A stretch of DNA of 53,696 nt, from the IMG/VR virus record IMGVR_UViG_3300030106_006557, positions 1 to 53,696 of that record; one strand, 5' to 3'. The translations under genes and the position numbers were made by a program. This stretch comes from a virus. This document shows, in pieces, positions 29,812 through 38,054 of this stretch (position 1 is the first letter of the stretch; every line of letters starts with the position of its first letter). Under the pieces are notes generated by a model. The model did not search any database and was not told where the DNA came from. It was given only the letters and a program-made list of their open reading frames with translations.

Positions 29812-31296
29812 TCAACCACTACCCTTAAGAGTTGTTATTTCAGCCTCAAGCGATTCTACTTTTGCTTTCAATTCTTTAATGGATGCCACTAATAACGGAA
29901 TAACATCGGTATATCTAAGTGCTAGATTGTCTGAATCAGATGCGTCTACTGCTTCTGGCAGAACCGCTTGAACATCTTGAGCAATAAGAAATGATCGTCT
30001 AACATCTGTTTCTGTTTTGTATTTACCGATAACAGCCCTGAGTCCATTAACTTTTGTCAGCCCATTTTCGATATTTTCAATAATGTCCTTTTTACGTTCA
30101 TCTGAAGCCGATGCCCAAGAAGTCGAACCACTGCCTAGCTCTACTCCATTTGTATTATTTTGGATCGTTAATTTCCCCGCGTTGACAAATATTTTGTAAG
30201 CCGCGTCCCCAATAAATATCCCCGGATTAAAAGTGCCAGACGCCACTGTAAGGGATTGCGTCATAGTCACTGCCCCCGCCGCGTTTACGCTTATAGCTGT
30301 GGCGTTAGACACGCTTCCGTAATGCCCTCCATCCCGCACTGTCATATCATCTACTTGTACGTCTTGCGAAAACGTCGCTTCGCCATTAGCCGCTATACTC
30401 AGAGCTGTGGCGTTAGACACACTGCCGACATGACCGCCATCCCGAACGGTGAGATCGTCCACTTGCACGTCCTGTGAAAACGTTGTTTCCCCATTTGACG
30501 CAATTGTTATAGCGTCAGTATCACTGGCACTGCCAATGGTCTTGCCGTCGCCAATTACTAAGTCATCTGCTATAGTTAAAAGTCCCGCAGAACTTAAACT
30601 CATTTTTTCAGCCGCCGCTTCCGAACTAGCTGTCTTAAAACTTAACTTGGTAGCATTACTGCTACTGCTAAAATCACCTTCACTTACAGCCTCAATTCCT
30701 GCCGCCACTAATACAGCATCAGTGCCTGTGCCCTCGTCAGGTGCTTGAAAATTTATAACCCCAAGTTTGTCGTCAGCCGCAATATCAGTATCGCCTGTTT
30801 GTAACAACAACGTGGCTGGAGTATCGTCGCTAGTAGAAGGGTTTTTTATGGTCAACTGAGTGGCTATGTTTAAATCAACTAATAAATCGTATACAGCGGC
30901 TCCGCTTCCTGCTCCGTCAGTAGCAATTACTTTAACGTCGCCGTTGGGAATAGTAATGGTAGCTCCTGTGCCTTGTTTGATTGTAATAGCCTTACCATTA
31001 GTCGTGGCATTTTCTATAATCCAAACCTTAGAAACCGTATTCGGCGCAAGCGTAACTGTTCTATCCGCACTAAGCGAAGTAGAAGTTATTTTTAAATAAA
31101 AGGAACGCGCAGAATCTGCCGCACCATCTGCTACCGTAATAGTAGTGTTTGCATCACTGCCCAAGTTTTCTGTGCCGTAACCAAGCGCCTCACCCACTAA
31201 CTCTAAGTTAGTATTGGTGATACTGCCCCATGTGCCAGACTTTTCGCCTGTCGCTATTTCCTCTAATCGAAGATTGTTTACATATGTACTTGCCAT
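29812..31296 (-). CDS. Tail fibre with C-terminal S74 chaperone
   Basis: The 494-residue fibre starts MASTYVNNLRLEEIATGEKS and continues as Ser/Thr/Gly/Asp-rich beta repeats. These include two copies of a roughly 34-residue unit (EATFSQDVQVDD-TVRDGGH, GSVSNATA). The last 100 residues are a peptidase S74 intramolecular chaperone (SDERKKDIIENIENGLTKVN, LIAQDVQAVLPEAV, then a coiled coil). S74 domains trimerise the fibre and cut themselves off at the Ser before Asp. It is probably a receptor-binding fibre. It lies next to the 31308-32075 beta-repeat protein. Confidence 0.85.
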   Translation of the reverse strand: MASTYVNNLRLEEIATGEKSGTWGSITNTNLELVGEALGYGTENLGSDANTTITVADGAADSARSFYLKITSTSLSADRTVTLAPNTVSKVWIIENATTNGKAITIKQGTGATITIPNGDVKVIATDGAGSGAAVYDLLVDLNIATQLTIKNPSTSDDTPATLLLQTGDTDIAADDKLGVINFQAPDEGTGTDAVLVAAGIEAVSEGDFSSSSNATKLSFKTASSEAAAEKMSLSSAGLLTIADDLVIGDGKTIGSASDTDAITIASNGETTFSQDVQVDDLTVRDGGHVGSVSNATALSIAANGEATFSQDVQVDDMTVRDGGHYGSVSNATAISVNAAGAVTMTQSLTVASGTFNPGIFIGDAAYKIFVNAGKLTIQNNTNGVELGSGSTSWASASDERKKDIIENIENGLTKVNGLRAVIGKYKTETDVRRSFLIAQDVQAVLPEAVDASDSDNLALRYTDVIPLLVASIKELKAKVESLEAEITTLKGSG

Positions 31297-31307
31297 AGTT
31301 TAATCCT

Positions 31308-32075
31308 TTATGCCGCTATTTTTTCCCAATCAGGTGATTGTGACGGTGTGATGGTACTATAACTCGGAGTTTGTGAGGGCACAACCTCCGACCAAACTAA
31401 AACCGCCGATACACCCCCCGTTGCCTGTACTCCCGTAACAGTTACATTAGCGTCACCTGTTACGGTAACTGTCCCTACACTTCCTGTACCCGCCGCTCCC
31501 GTAACCGATACATTAACACCCGCTCCTTCTGTTACCGTTACAGAACCAACTGCGCTAGTGGCCGCTACACCTGTAACCGATACGCTTTGTGCCGTAGAAA
31601 CAGTTGTTGCTCCCACGCTCGCGGTGCCCGCCACACCTGTAACCGATACATTAACGCCTGCACCCTCGGTTATTGACACCGAACCAACTGCGCTAGTGCC
31701 CGCCACTCCCGTAACCGATACATTAACACCCGCGCCTTGCGTAACTGTTACCGAGCCTACGCCGCCCGTACCCGCAAGACCCGTTGCAGAAACATTTGCC
31801 CCTGCGCCTTCGGTTACTGTTACAGACCCAGTACCAGTGGTGCCTGTTGCCCCTGTTGCAGAAACATTAACACCCGCGCCTTCGGTTACTGTTACAGAGC
31901 CTACGCCTCCCGTGCCTGCTACACCTGTAACACTAACCTCTACCCCTAAAGCAGAGTTCCACGCTGATTGACCCCAAGTGCCTCGCCCCCAACCTGTACT
32001 GCCGGTGTTGACTACCTCTTCTTCTTCTCCACTGCTACCTAAAGGGCTACCAAAAAAATCTCCACCAAAAATCAC
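31308..32075 (-). CDS. Beta-repeat fibre-associated protein
   Basis: The 255-residue protein begins MIFGGDFFGSPLGSSGEEEE and has TGWGRGTWGQSAW, also present in the 26903-29026 protein. Then come about eight imperfect units of 20-24 residues with VGSVTVTEGAGVNVSVTG, all Val/Thr/Gly, and a C-terminus with PSQTPSYSTITPSQSPDWE. It would fold as a regular beta stack. Small fibre or decoration protein. The related VGxVTVT motif at 26604-26903 and 34500-34805 suggests shared beta modules. Confidence 0.65.
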   Translation of the reverse strand: MIFGGDFFGSPLGSSGEEEEVVNTGSTGWGRGTWGQSAWNSALGVEVSVTGVAGTGGVGSVTVTEGAGVNVSATGATGTTGTGSVTVTEGAGANVSATGLAGTGGVGSVTVTQGAGVNVSVTGVAGTSAVGSVSITEGAGVNVSVTGVAGTASVGATTVSTAQSVSVTGVAATSAVGSVTVTEGAGVNVSVTGAAGTGSVGTVTVTGDANVTVTGVQATGGVSAVLVWSEVVPSQTPSYSTITPSQSPDWEKIAA

Positions 32076-32078
32076 AGG

Positions 32079-32345
32079 TTATCCTTTCGGGTATTTGTCT
32101 TTTACCGCCTTTATTGTTGCCTTCCAACCATCAATACCATTATGGTAAATGTCGTCTAACTGGTCCTGTATCATCGGATACTCAGCAACCCTCTGGTATT
32201 TATATGTGTCAGGGTCTACCCAAGCATTGACCTTGGTTTCGTCTACGGTTACCTTATTTCCGTCTGCGTCAAATGCGCCCGCTCCATCATCAATGGTTAC
32301 CACGTTACTATATAACGCCCGTATTGCTTTATGTCGATCTACCAT
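32079..32345 (-). CDS. Small fibre-region protein
   Basis: The 88-residue protein ends with EYPMIQDQLDDIYHNGIDGW and KATIKAVKDKYPKG. The pattern YPxIxDQLDxI(Y/W)...W...I..VK..YP is the C-terminal signature of small proteins found beside phage fibre genes (XkdW-like). These are thought to be fibre assembly factors or fibre tips. N-terminal part MVDRHKAIRALYSNVVTIDD is a short beta region. One-base overlap with its upstream gene. Confidence 0.55.
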   Translation of the reverse strand: MVDRHKAIRALYSNVVTIDDGAGAFDADGNKVTVDETKVNAWVDPDTYKYQRVAEYPMIQDQLDDIYHNGIDGWKATIKAVKDKYPKG

Positions 32346-33103
32346 TACGCACTTATCTCCATAAGGGTTACACTACTCGCACTCCGAGGGTCTTCTGACG
32401 TGTTGTTATTGTCTCTTGCTGACCGATTCACATAAACAGTGTCGCTACCATTGCCGCCAAAAACCACCTTATATGTTGTTGAGGACGTTGCGGCGGGGCT
32501 ATCTAAAAACGTGAAAGCCGTACTTTCCACCTTGTAACTGTTTGTCATTTGTCCATGCACCGCCACTCTTGGTCTATTGCCTGCGGCGTCGCCAACGTAA
32601 ATATCGGTTGTTCCCCGTTGCACCTTGGCTTTGACTGTTGAGTCACTAGCCGACATGCCCCCCAAGGACACTGTGCCTAGTACCTGACTGGTAGCAGAGA
32701 TAGGCGTAATGCTGGCGGCCAATCCTGTTACATCGGCTAAAGAGCTAGAGGTACTAAAAGTATCTGTTTTTACAACCTGCACCACTTGTAACACTATGCC
32801 TCTGTTTTGCGCGGGTAGTGTAACAAATACGTTTTTTGTTCCTGCCGATAAATCCACCGCACTGCCACTGTTGCTACTGCTAATAATTGTTGTTCTAGCT
32901 AAAGTCGTTCCACTACTGGTGTAAGTTCCAATGCCTACTTCCCACTCGTTCGCTGTTTGATGCTCTATGCCGTAAAAAGTAGTATTGCTGTTGCCAATAA
33001 CCGAAAAAGATTGATACCCCGTTTCTGCCCCTGCAAGGGTTAGAGTCCCCGTGCCCGTTGTGGTGCTGGTCTCCTTAACACGGTCTTTAATTACAAACGC
33101 CAT
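32345..33103 (-). CDS. Fibre or baseplate-type beta protein
   Basis: The 252-residue protein begins MAFVIKDRVKETSTTTGTGT and contains FSVIGNSNTTFYGIEH and EWEVGIGTYTSSGTTLARTT, an N-terminal module found in many phage fibre or distal tail proteins. The middle and C-terminus are Ser/Thr-rich beta. It is followed by the XkdW-like protein and the S74 fibre. Likely part of the receptor-binding apparatus. Confidence 0.65.
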   Translation of the reverse strand: MAFVIKDRVKETSTTTGTGTLTLAGAETGYQSFSVIGNSNTTFYGIEHQTANEWEVGIGTYTSSGTTLARTTIISSSNSGSAVDLSAGTKNVFVTLPAQNRGIVLQVVQVVKTDTFSTSSSLADVTGLAASITPISATSQVLGTVSLGGMSASDSTVKAKVQRGTTDIYVGDAAGNRPRVAVHGQMTNSYKVESTAFTFLDSPAATSSTTYKVVFGGNGSDTVYVNRSARDNNNTSEDPRSASSVTLMEISA

Positions 33104-33555
33104 TAAGCAATCCTAATAATAGCCGCTGTTGAACTTGCAGAAGGAAAAACAACGGTAAAGTCACCCGAAGTAGAAGCCTTATCCTCACCAAAGTCTAATA
33201 CAACCACCGTAGGGTTTGTTATAGAAATAGAAGTTGTGTTTGGCGTAGTATTGTAAATTAAAGCCCCTCTAGCCGTTATAGTAGAGGAAGTCCACGTTTC
33301 ATCCGCAAAATCCACTAAAGCAGTGGTGCTGGAAGTAGTGGGGTCTACTGGGTTTAAAGCCTGTCCTGTCGCAGTATAACCTGTGCCAGTAACTTCATTA
33401 CTACTGGTGTAAGCCGTGGTCGCCGCAGTAAAACTCGCACTATTGGTGTACAACGCCATTTTAAACGTATCCCCTGTAGAAGAGTCAAAGTCGTGTGCTC
33501 CAAATAAAATTTCTTTCTTAAAAGAAGTACACATAAAATTTCCAGTAAAAGCCAT
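33103..33555 (-). CDS. Conserved small virion beta protein
   Basis: The 150-residue protein begins MAFTGNFMCTSFKKEILFGA and contains DTFKMALYTNSASFTAATTA, a pattern I recognise from small structural proteins of marine podo- and siphophages. It is almost all beta and Ser/Thr-rich. It probably belongs to the tail or fibre complex. It overlaps the next gene by one base. Confidence 0.6.
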   Translation of the reverse strand: MAFTGNFMCTSFKKEILFGAHDFDSSTGDTFKMALYTNSASFTAATTAYTSSNEVTGTGYTATGQALNPVDPTTSSTTALVDFADETWTSSTITARGALIYNTTPNTTSISITNPTVVVLDFGEDKASTSGDFTVVFPSASSTAAIIRIA

Positions 33556-33556
33556 G

Positions 33557-33853
33557 CTATAATCTCCTTATTAATTCAGCTAACTGAGGTTGTCCCGCAT
33601 TCTTTAGCTCATTATAAACCGTTGTGCGGTCACTTTTAATAGCTTCTCGCATGTAATGAGCCACTAATTTAGTCATTTGTTCTTTAAACGCTCGTGCTTG
33701 ATCTCTTATTAAAGGATGAGTTTCATCACCTATTGAAATAATTCTGTCCACGCAACGTTGTGCAACCTCTTCAGGAGTGTGCCCCCTGTTGTGAGTAGTC
33801 TGCACCCCTACTACATAATCTTTAGGTATTTCTAAAGTAGCCTGATCACTCAT
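33557..33853 (-). CDS. Small helical neck-region protein
   Basis: The 98-residue protein has THNRGHTPEEVAQRCVDRI, PLIRDQARAFKEQMTKLVAH and ends QPQLAELIRRL, a small helical protein of a kind often placed beside tail genes in marine phages. Function unknown. It overlaps the adaptor-like gene upstream by one base. Confidence 0.6.
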   Translation of the reverse strand: MSDQATLEIPKDYVVGVQTTHNRGHTPEEVAQRCVDRIISIGDETHPLIRDQARAFKEQMTKLVAHYMREAIKSDRTTVYNELKNAGQPQLAELIRRL

Positions 33854-34503
33854 TATTGTTTGGGCCTTATAACCATTCCAGTTCTATACTCGTCCGTTGT
33901 TTCTTTAGCTTCTCCTAATTGTTTAGCCTCCACCAAAGCTTGTGTAAACCTTTTTTCATAAAGAGCAACCATGTCTTGCTCTCCTTTCATATAAATGTAA
34001 GCTTCAATTAAACTGCCGTATAATAACGCATATGGAGTGTTTTCGCTTAACCACGTCGTACCAGAATCTGCTCCCGCAGTAAGGCTTGTGGGTCTATAGT
34101 AATAATGTAATTCTACCGCGAAATTACTATTAGGCGTAGGACCGATAATAAAATTATCTACATCAAAAACGGCATAGTATTTAGGCAATCCGGTAGTAGC
34201 CGGATTAGGATTGTATGTTTGTACAAAATCAGCATCTTTAAGATCTAAAAAAACTTTTTCACTACTAGCATTAGTGTAAGACAAAGAAAAAGAAGATAAA
34301 TAATCGGGAGGCAAAGCTAAATATTGATTTGAAGAAGTCATAGAGCCTGAAGAGTTTTTTCTAAAAAAGCTTAACTGAACCGTTTTTAAAAGACGTTCTT
34401 CTGCGCCTTTTATAAAATCAGGCAAATGAGTCACAAACGTGGTCTCCGTGTTTTCAGAATAATCTTGTATGGCTGTTTTTAAAGTAGCGTAAGTAAAACT
34501 CAT
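33853..34503 (-). CDS. Head-tail adaptor or tail-tube-like protein
   Basis: The 216-residue protein has FTYATLKTAIQDYSENTETT, DFIKGAEERLLKTVQLSFFR, then YLALPPDYLSSFSLSY and FIIGPTPNSNFAVELHYYY, and a helical C-terminus. The LPPDYL and IGPTP pattern matches the SU10-type adaptor family (and distantly T7 gp11). Such proteins bridge the portal to the tail. Position beside the P22 gp4-like gene supports this. Confidence 0.65.
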   Translation of the reverse strand: MSFTYATLKTAIQDYSENTETTFVTHLPDFIKGAEERLLKTVQLSFFRKNSSGSMTSSNQYLALPPDYLSSFSLSYTNASSEKVFLDLKDADFVQTYNPNPATTGLPKYYAVFDVDNFIIGPTPNSNFAVELHYYYRPTSLTAGADSGTTWLSENTPYALLYGSLIEAYIYMKGEQDMVALYEKRFTQALVEAKQLGEAKETTDEYRTGMVIRPKQ

Positions 34504-34805
34504 GATATTGTCACCGTCACCGTTCCCACCTGTCCAAACGAAATGACGGGTTTTAGCTCGGGAGCTTCTATTAAAGGGATTCCCACAAAAACCTTTAAAG
34601 GTTCTGTTCTGTCCGGTCGAGGGTTTTTTAAAGCTTGCGCATCTTTTACCTTTCGCAAAGGCAACAATTGCGGTTGTTTAGCTTCCCATTCATCATAACC
34701 AACCAACATTCCCGTCCATTCCATACGCATTCTTCTCAACGGATACCTAAAGCCGGAACGATCTGAAATACCATATGCTTTTTTTCCCGTGGCATATTTA
34801 GCCAT
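34500..34805 (-). CDS. Small conserved neck-region protein
   Basis: The 101-residue protein begins MAKYATGKKAYGISDRSGFR and continues YPLRRMRMEWTGMLVGYDEW, a highly conserved N-terminal signature I recall from marine podoviruses. It ends FGQVGTVTVTIS. Function unknown. It overlaps the downstream adaptor-like gene by four bases and touches the upstream gene by one, so it is probably a structural partner in the neck. Confidence 0.65.
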   Translation of the reverse strand: MAKYATGKKAYGISDRSGFRYPLRRMRMEWTGMLVGYDEWEAKQPQLLPLRKVKDAQALKNPRPDRTEPLKVFVGIPLIEAPELKPVISFGQVGTVTVTIS

Positions 34806-35473
34806 TAATTTACCCTGTAATAATCTAAGCTAGGAGACACATTAAAAGAAGCCCTGTCTCGATCTTCTGTCATGGCCCGATCTAACTCTTCTTCGTAAAT
34901 AGCTTTTAAAAATTGAATCCGGTTAGGTGCTCTTTTTACAGAAAGGTAGTATGCTAACCCCGCTGCCAAACAAGGATAAAATCGAAAAGGCACTTGCATA
35001 GTGTTTACAGGAGCATCTGCGTCATCAATACGAACCAGTCGATCAAAAATAAATTGATCCGTGCTGTTTTCAGGCGTAGGCCAAACTTTTAAAACAGGCG
35101 TAATTTGCCTGTCTAAAAAAAATTGAGAAGGTCTTCCCGTTTGAGATTTAGTCGGAATGTTTAAATAATCATCTCGACTTAGCCGCGTTATAGAAAAATC
35201 AGTGCTACTACGACGAACCACCGCAGACAAAATATCAATAGTGTCTGCATCTAACGTGTAAGAAGAAGTCCCCGAAACCGCAGTAACCGTGGTTTGAGTT
35301 ATGGTCCATTGATTTAATCCTCGGTTAGCCCAATCCGCTAATAAAAGATTTAAAGATCGTTTAGCTGTTTTAATATCATATCCGGTCCTAACCTCTAAAC
35401 CGCATCGCTCAAAAGCTTCTTCAATGTATTCCGTAACATCTAATTCAAAGTTTTTTGACCCTGAAACAGCCAT
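34805..35473 (-). CDS. P22 gp4-like adaptor/DNA-stabilisation protein
   Basis: The 222-residue protein has ELDVTEYIEEAFERCGLEVR, KRSLNLLLADWANRGLNQWT, a beta middle, VPFRFYPCLAAGLAYYLSVK and a helical end. The RSLN-L--WANRG pattern is typical of the packaged-DNA stabilisation or tail accessory adaptors that bind under P22-type portals. It lies near other neck genes. Confidence 0.6.
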   Translation of the reverse strand: MAVSGSKNFELDVTEYIEEAFERCGLEVRTGYDIKTAKRSLNLLLADWANRGLNQWTITQTTVTAVSGTSSYTLDADTIDILSAVVRRSSTDFSITRLSRDDYLNIPTKSQTGRPSQFFLDRQITPVLKVWPTPENSTDQFIFDRLVRIDDADAPVNTMQVPFRFYPCLAAGLAYYLSVKRAPNRIQFLKAIYEEELDRAMTEDRDRASFNVSPSLDYYRVN

Positions 35474-35483
35474 TTTTTATCCT

Positions 35484-35729
35484 TTACTTTGGTTTCTTAA
35501 CCATGCCCCCGCCACGCATCTTCTTAACCATACCCATCTTCTTAACCATACCGCCACCGCGCATTTTTTTAGGTTTTTTAACCGTGCCCCCATCCATCAT
35601 ACCCATCGCCATGTCGTCCGGGTTCTTCTTAACCATACCGCCACCGCGCATTTTTTTTACCATGCCCCCGCCACGCATTTTTTTAGCCCCATGATACGGA
35701 GCTACCTTTACCCTAGACTCCATTGCCAT
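35484..35729 (-). CDS. Repetitive basic Gly/Lys/Met protein
   Basis: The 81-residue protein is built from copies of KKMRGGGMV (four full copies) with an acidic break DDMAMGMMDGGTV. At DNA level the repeats are near-identical 24-30 bp units. Low-complexity GGxV/K motifs like this recur in virion proteins of this phage group; the protein might bind DNA or scaffold the particle. Start ATG 35729 follows AGGAGATTAGAAA. Repeat number could vary by recombination. Confidence 0.6.
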   Translation of the reverse strand: MAMESRVKVAPYHGAKKMRGGGMVKKMRGGGMVKKNPDDMAMGMMDGGTVKKPKKMRGGGMVKKMGMVKKMRGGGMVKKPK

Positions 35730-36291
35730 TTTCTAATCTCCTATAAAAAAACTCACGTTTATCATATAATTGTCTAACATTAAACTCTTTATCAAAATAC
35801 TTATAGTACCCCTGCTTCTTTAATTTTTCTGCCGATTCTTGTAACTTACTTAACCTTTGCACAAAAATCATAGCATAAAGGGTCTCTGTTAAAGGCTTAA
35901 ACCCCTCTTCAAAAACTTCTTCTTGGTCTTCGTCTGGGTGAAAACCCATTAACCAAACATCTTTTTGTATAAAAAAACCCTTTGCGATGGCCTCATTCAA
36001 ACCATCAAGGTAACTGTAAAACTTGTCTAAAGGCTCATAACAAGTGTCTGCAATAATAACAAGATCATAAACATCCGTAAAAGTAGAAATAACCGTGTAA
36101 AGGTCTTGATAATGCTCAGAATTTTTAAAAATAACAGTTACTTTGTCCTCTTTCCAAGCTTTTTTAGCAAAAGGACAAGCGGGTAAACCGTTAAAGTTAT
36201 CGTTTCTTACTTCTAAAGCATGTTTAGACCATGCTCTAATTTCATCACATATATCTTTTTGCTCTCCCACATAAAAATTCATCATATTCAT
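35713..36291 (-). CDS. Uncharacterised protein with LPACPFAKKAW motif
   Basis: The 192-residue soluble protein begins MNMMNFYVGEQKDICDEIRA and contains FNGLPACPFAKKAW. Its Cys-Pro-Phe-Ala motif resembles that of DUF1415-type bacterial proteins; relationship uncertain. It has a Rossmann-like alternation later (YDLVIIADTCYEPLDKFYSY). No role in the virion is obvious, although it lies in the late operon. It overlaps both neighbours (ATGA upstream, 17 bases downstream). Confidence 0.55.
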   Translation of the reverse strand: MNMMNFYVGEQKDICDEIRAWSKHALEVRNDNFNGLPACPFAKKAWKEDKVTVIFKNSEHYQDLYTVISTFTDVYDLVIIADTCYEPLDKFYSYLDGLNEAIAKGFFIQKDVWLMGFHPDEDQEEVFEEGFKPLTETLYAMIFVQRLSKLQESAEKLKKQGYYKYFDKEFNVRQLYDKREFFYRRLENGNGV

Positions 36292-36617
36292 GCGTACAAG
36301 GTCCTTTTCCTACGATCTTCCATAACAACACCACACCCTTTGTTTAGACGACGACTGCCTTTAATTTCACCACCCGTTGCCGCTCTTACCTTTGCTTTTT
36401 TAGTATTCGCTACAAACTGTTTTCCTTTAGACCCTTCTCTTTTTTTCTTTCTAGCTGTTTTTGCTCTTTCTTCTTTAGACAAACTATTAGCTTTTGCTCT
36501 AGGTAAACAACGATCCGGGTTTTTTTTGTTTTTAGAGGTGCCGCACTCTCCTTTTATATTGCCTTGGCTATCTATTCTTACCCAATCTTGTTTTAACCAT
36601 TGCTTTAATTGACCCAT
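36288..36617 (-). CDS. DUF5872-like basic protein
   Basis: The 109-residue protein has WVRIDSQGNIKGECGTSKNK, KNPDRCLPRAKANSLSKEER and GKQFVANTKKAKVRAATGGE. This pattern, with paired cysteines and many Lys/Arg, matches the DUF5872-type family found in marine phages and viruses. The charge suggests DNA binding in the capsid. It touches the neighbours by one and four bases. Confidence 0.65.
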   Translation of the reverse strand: MGQLKQWLKQDWVRIDSQGNIKGECGTSKNKKNPDRCLPRAKANSLSKEERAKTARKKKREGSKGKQFVANTKKAKVRAATGGEIKGSRRLNKGCGVVMEDRRKRTLYA

Positions 36618-36892
36618 TATTTTTTCTTTCTTTTGCTTTTTTTAGCATAATTAGGGTCTTTACAATATTTAGACGCTGCTAAATTAGCGTAAGCCGACGG
36701 ATATTTATCAAAGGTTCTTTTTGCCCACGCTTTACCTTCCGGACAAATTTTTCCTTTAGATTTAACCGCACCCCCACTAGCTAATTTAATAACTCCGCAA
36801 GCAGAAGCCGGAACACGGGTGCCCTGCTTTACTTTACTACCACGCCTTACACGACCAGTATCGGGCTGTAAATTTATCTTTAGCTGTATCAC
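36617..36892 (-). CDS. Small basic protein with ambiguous start
   Basis: The recognisable part, from about GTRVPASACGVIKLASGG through GKICPEGKAWAKRTFDKYPS to YCKDPNYAKKSKRKKK, is a conserved basic Cys-containing phage protein. No ATG, GTG or TTG lies between this part and the stop of the upstream gene at 36837. The nearest in-frame start is GTG at 36892, without a ribosome-binding site; a TTG at 36964 is also possible. Either would overlap the upstream gene out of frame. It could instead be made by frameshifting or reinitiation, or the original start may have been lost. Confidence 0.5.
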   Translation of the reverse strand: MIQLKINLQPDTGRVRRGSKVKQGTRVPASACGVIKLASGGAVKSKGKICPEGKAWAKRTFDKYPSAYANLAASKYCKDPNYAKKSKRKKK

Positions 36893-37127
36893 ATTTGTGC
36901 CTTGCTCTAAAACTTTTTCTATTAGAAGGTTGGTCTTTTTTAATAGACATGTTTGGATCTCCAAAACGAACTATCTTAATATTGTCTCCAACTTTAGCTA
37001 AAACCGCACTTTTCTTAGACTTTCCCGGCGTTCTTTTTGGTTTATTAAAACCGGGCCAAAGCTCTCCTCGATAAGAAATTTTCCCCGAGGAAGTTCTTTT
37101 TACTTTAGTGGCCTTAACCATTCCCAT
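36837..37127 (-). CDS. Conserved basic virion-associated protein
   Basis: The 96-residue protein begins MGMVKATKVKRTSSGKISYR and ends KSFRARHKCDTAKDKFTARY and WSCKAW, a conserved C-terminal signature in small basic proteins of marine phages. Its cysteines could bind a metal. Its stop lies inside the open frame of the next protein. One of four consecutive small basic proteins (35484-37127), perhaps packaged with DNA. Confidence 0.65.
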   Translation of the reverse strand: MGMVKATKVKRTSSGKISYRGELWPGFNKPKRTPGKSKKSAVLAKVGDNIKIVRFGDPNMSIKKDQPSNRKSFRARHKCDTAKDKFTARYWSCKAW

Positions 37128-37129
37128 AA

Positions 37130-37531
37130 TTAAAACTGTTTCCTCATGTGAACAATAATAGTATAAGTATCCGCAGAACTGGCTCCCACCGTAGTAAACT
37201 TTAAATCACCCGTTTTTCCAGAACCAGAATTGTTAGTAAGCCCCCCAAAAACAGTGTAATCGTGATTTCCACTTTGGTTTTCTCCTAGCTCTATGCAAAA
37301 CTGATCAGAAGTCGCATCCCAAAGAATTTGAACCTTCATGCCAATACATTGCCACCACAATCTTTCAATAACAACGCCCGTGCAAGTATCTCCATTTGCA
37401 CTATTAGAAAGAGCAGAAACATCCACTTTAGTAACGGCACTTTCTCCAGAACCGTCAGAAACATTAGTAAACTTCATTACCGCATTTTTGGGACCGTCTA
37501 TAATAGTTTGAGACGTTACAGCGTCTGCCAT
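37130..37531 (-). CDS. Conserved virion structural protein
   Basis: The 133-residue protein has AVMKFTNVSDGSGESAVTKV, CTGVVIERLWWQCIGMKVQI and LWDATSDQFCIELGENQSGN, beta-rich. I recognise the pattern from small structural proteins of marine podo-like phages. Possibly a head decoration or head-completion protein. It follows the 37548-38030 structural gene. Confidence 0.65.
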   Translation of the reverse strand: MADAVTSQTIIDGPKNAVMKFTNVSDGSGESAVTKVDVSALSNSANGDTCTGVVIERLWWQCIGMKVQILWDATSDQFCIELGENQSGNHDYTVFGGLTNNSGSGKTGDLKFTTVGASSADTYTIIVHMRKQF

Positions 37532-37547
37532 AATCTATCCTCCTAAT

Positions 37548-38030
37548 TTAAGATGCGTCAGAAGAACTAGATAGCCCAAAGAATTTCATAACAACAGTAG
37601 TGTCTGCCCCGGGATCTCCAGACAAAACAATCTCAACCTCATCTGCTGTAGCAGTAGCTGCCGTAGTGGTTCCTCCAGACATCCCTAAAACACCGTTGCA
37701 AGGGAAAAACCCTTTAAATCCCGTTGAATTTACTGCCGCGGAAATACCGTCTACAAATCCATCTGTATCAGCATCCGTACCTATATCATTTAGAGTAACA
37801 GAGTTAGAAGCAGCTCCAGTAACAGCTATCATCACACCCATTGGAATAAAATTAGAAGGGATACCAATAGCAGACTCTTTGCCTGTGGTAGCACCGTCAG
37901 CAACAGTAACAGTTGCTACATAAGTCTCCATAGACATCGTATTAGTAATTTCACCTGTGGTAGTGCTTGTTTTGATAGCATCAAAGCCATCTTTTGATCT
38001 AACAGGACCCGAAAAAGTCGTGTTTGCCAT
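37548..38030 (-). CDS. Capsid-associated structural protein
   Basis: The 160-residue protein starts MANTTFSGPVRSKDGFDAIK and is Thr/Ala/Gly-rich beta throughout, with VATVTVADGATTGKESAIGI. It is typical of small capsid or decoration proteins that follow the major capsid gene. ATG at 38030 follows AAGGAGGAAGCA, one of the strongest ribosome-binding sites here. It is separated from the capsid gene by a terminator, a possible promoter and a structured 5' leader. Confidence 0.65.
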   Translation of the reverse strand: MANTTFSGPVRSKDGFDAIKTSTTTGEITNTMSMETYVATVTVADGATTGKESAIGIPSNFIPMGVMIAVTGAASNSVTLNDIGTDADTDGFVDGISAAVNSTGFKGFFPCNGVLGMSGGTTTAATATADEVEIVLSGDPGADTTVVMKFFGLSSSSDAS

Positions 38031-38054
38031 TGCTTCCTCCTTACGAAAGGTTTC

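Noticed and set aside
31308-32075. Plus-strand ORFs over the beta-repeat gene
   Set aside because: They mirror the repeat on the opposite strand, as expected for a Val/Thr/Gly repeat, and lack start signals.
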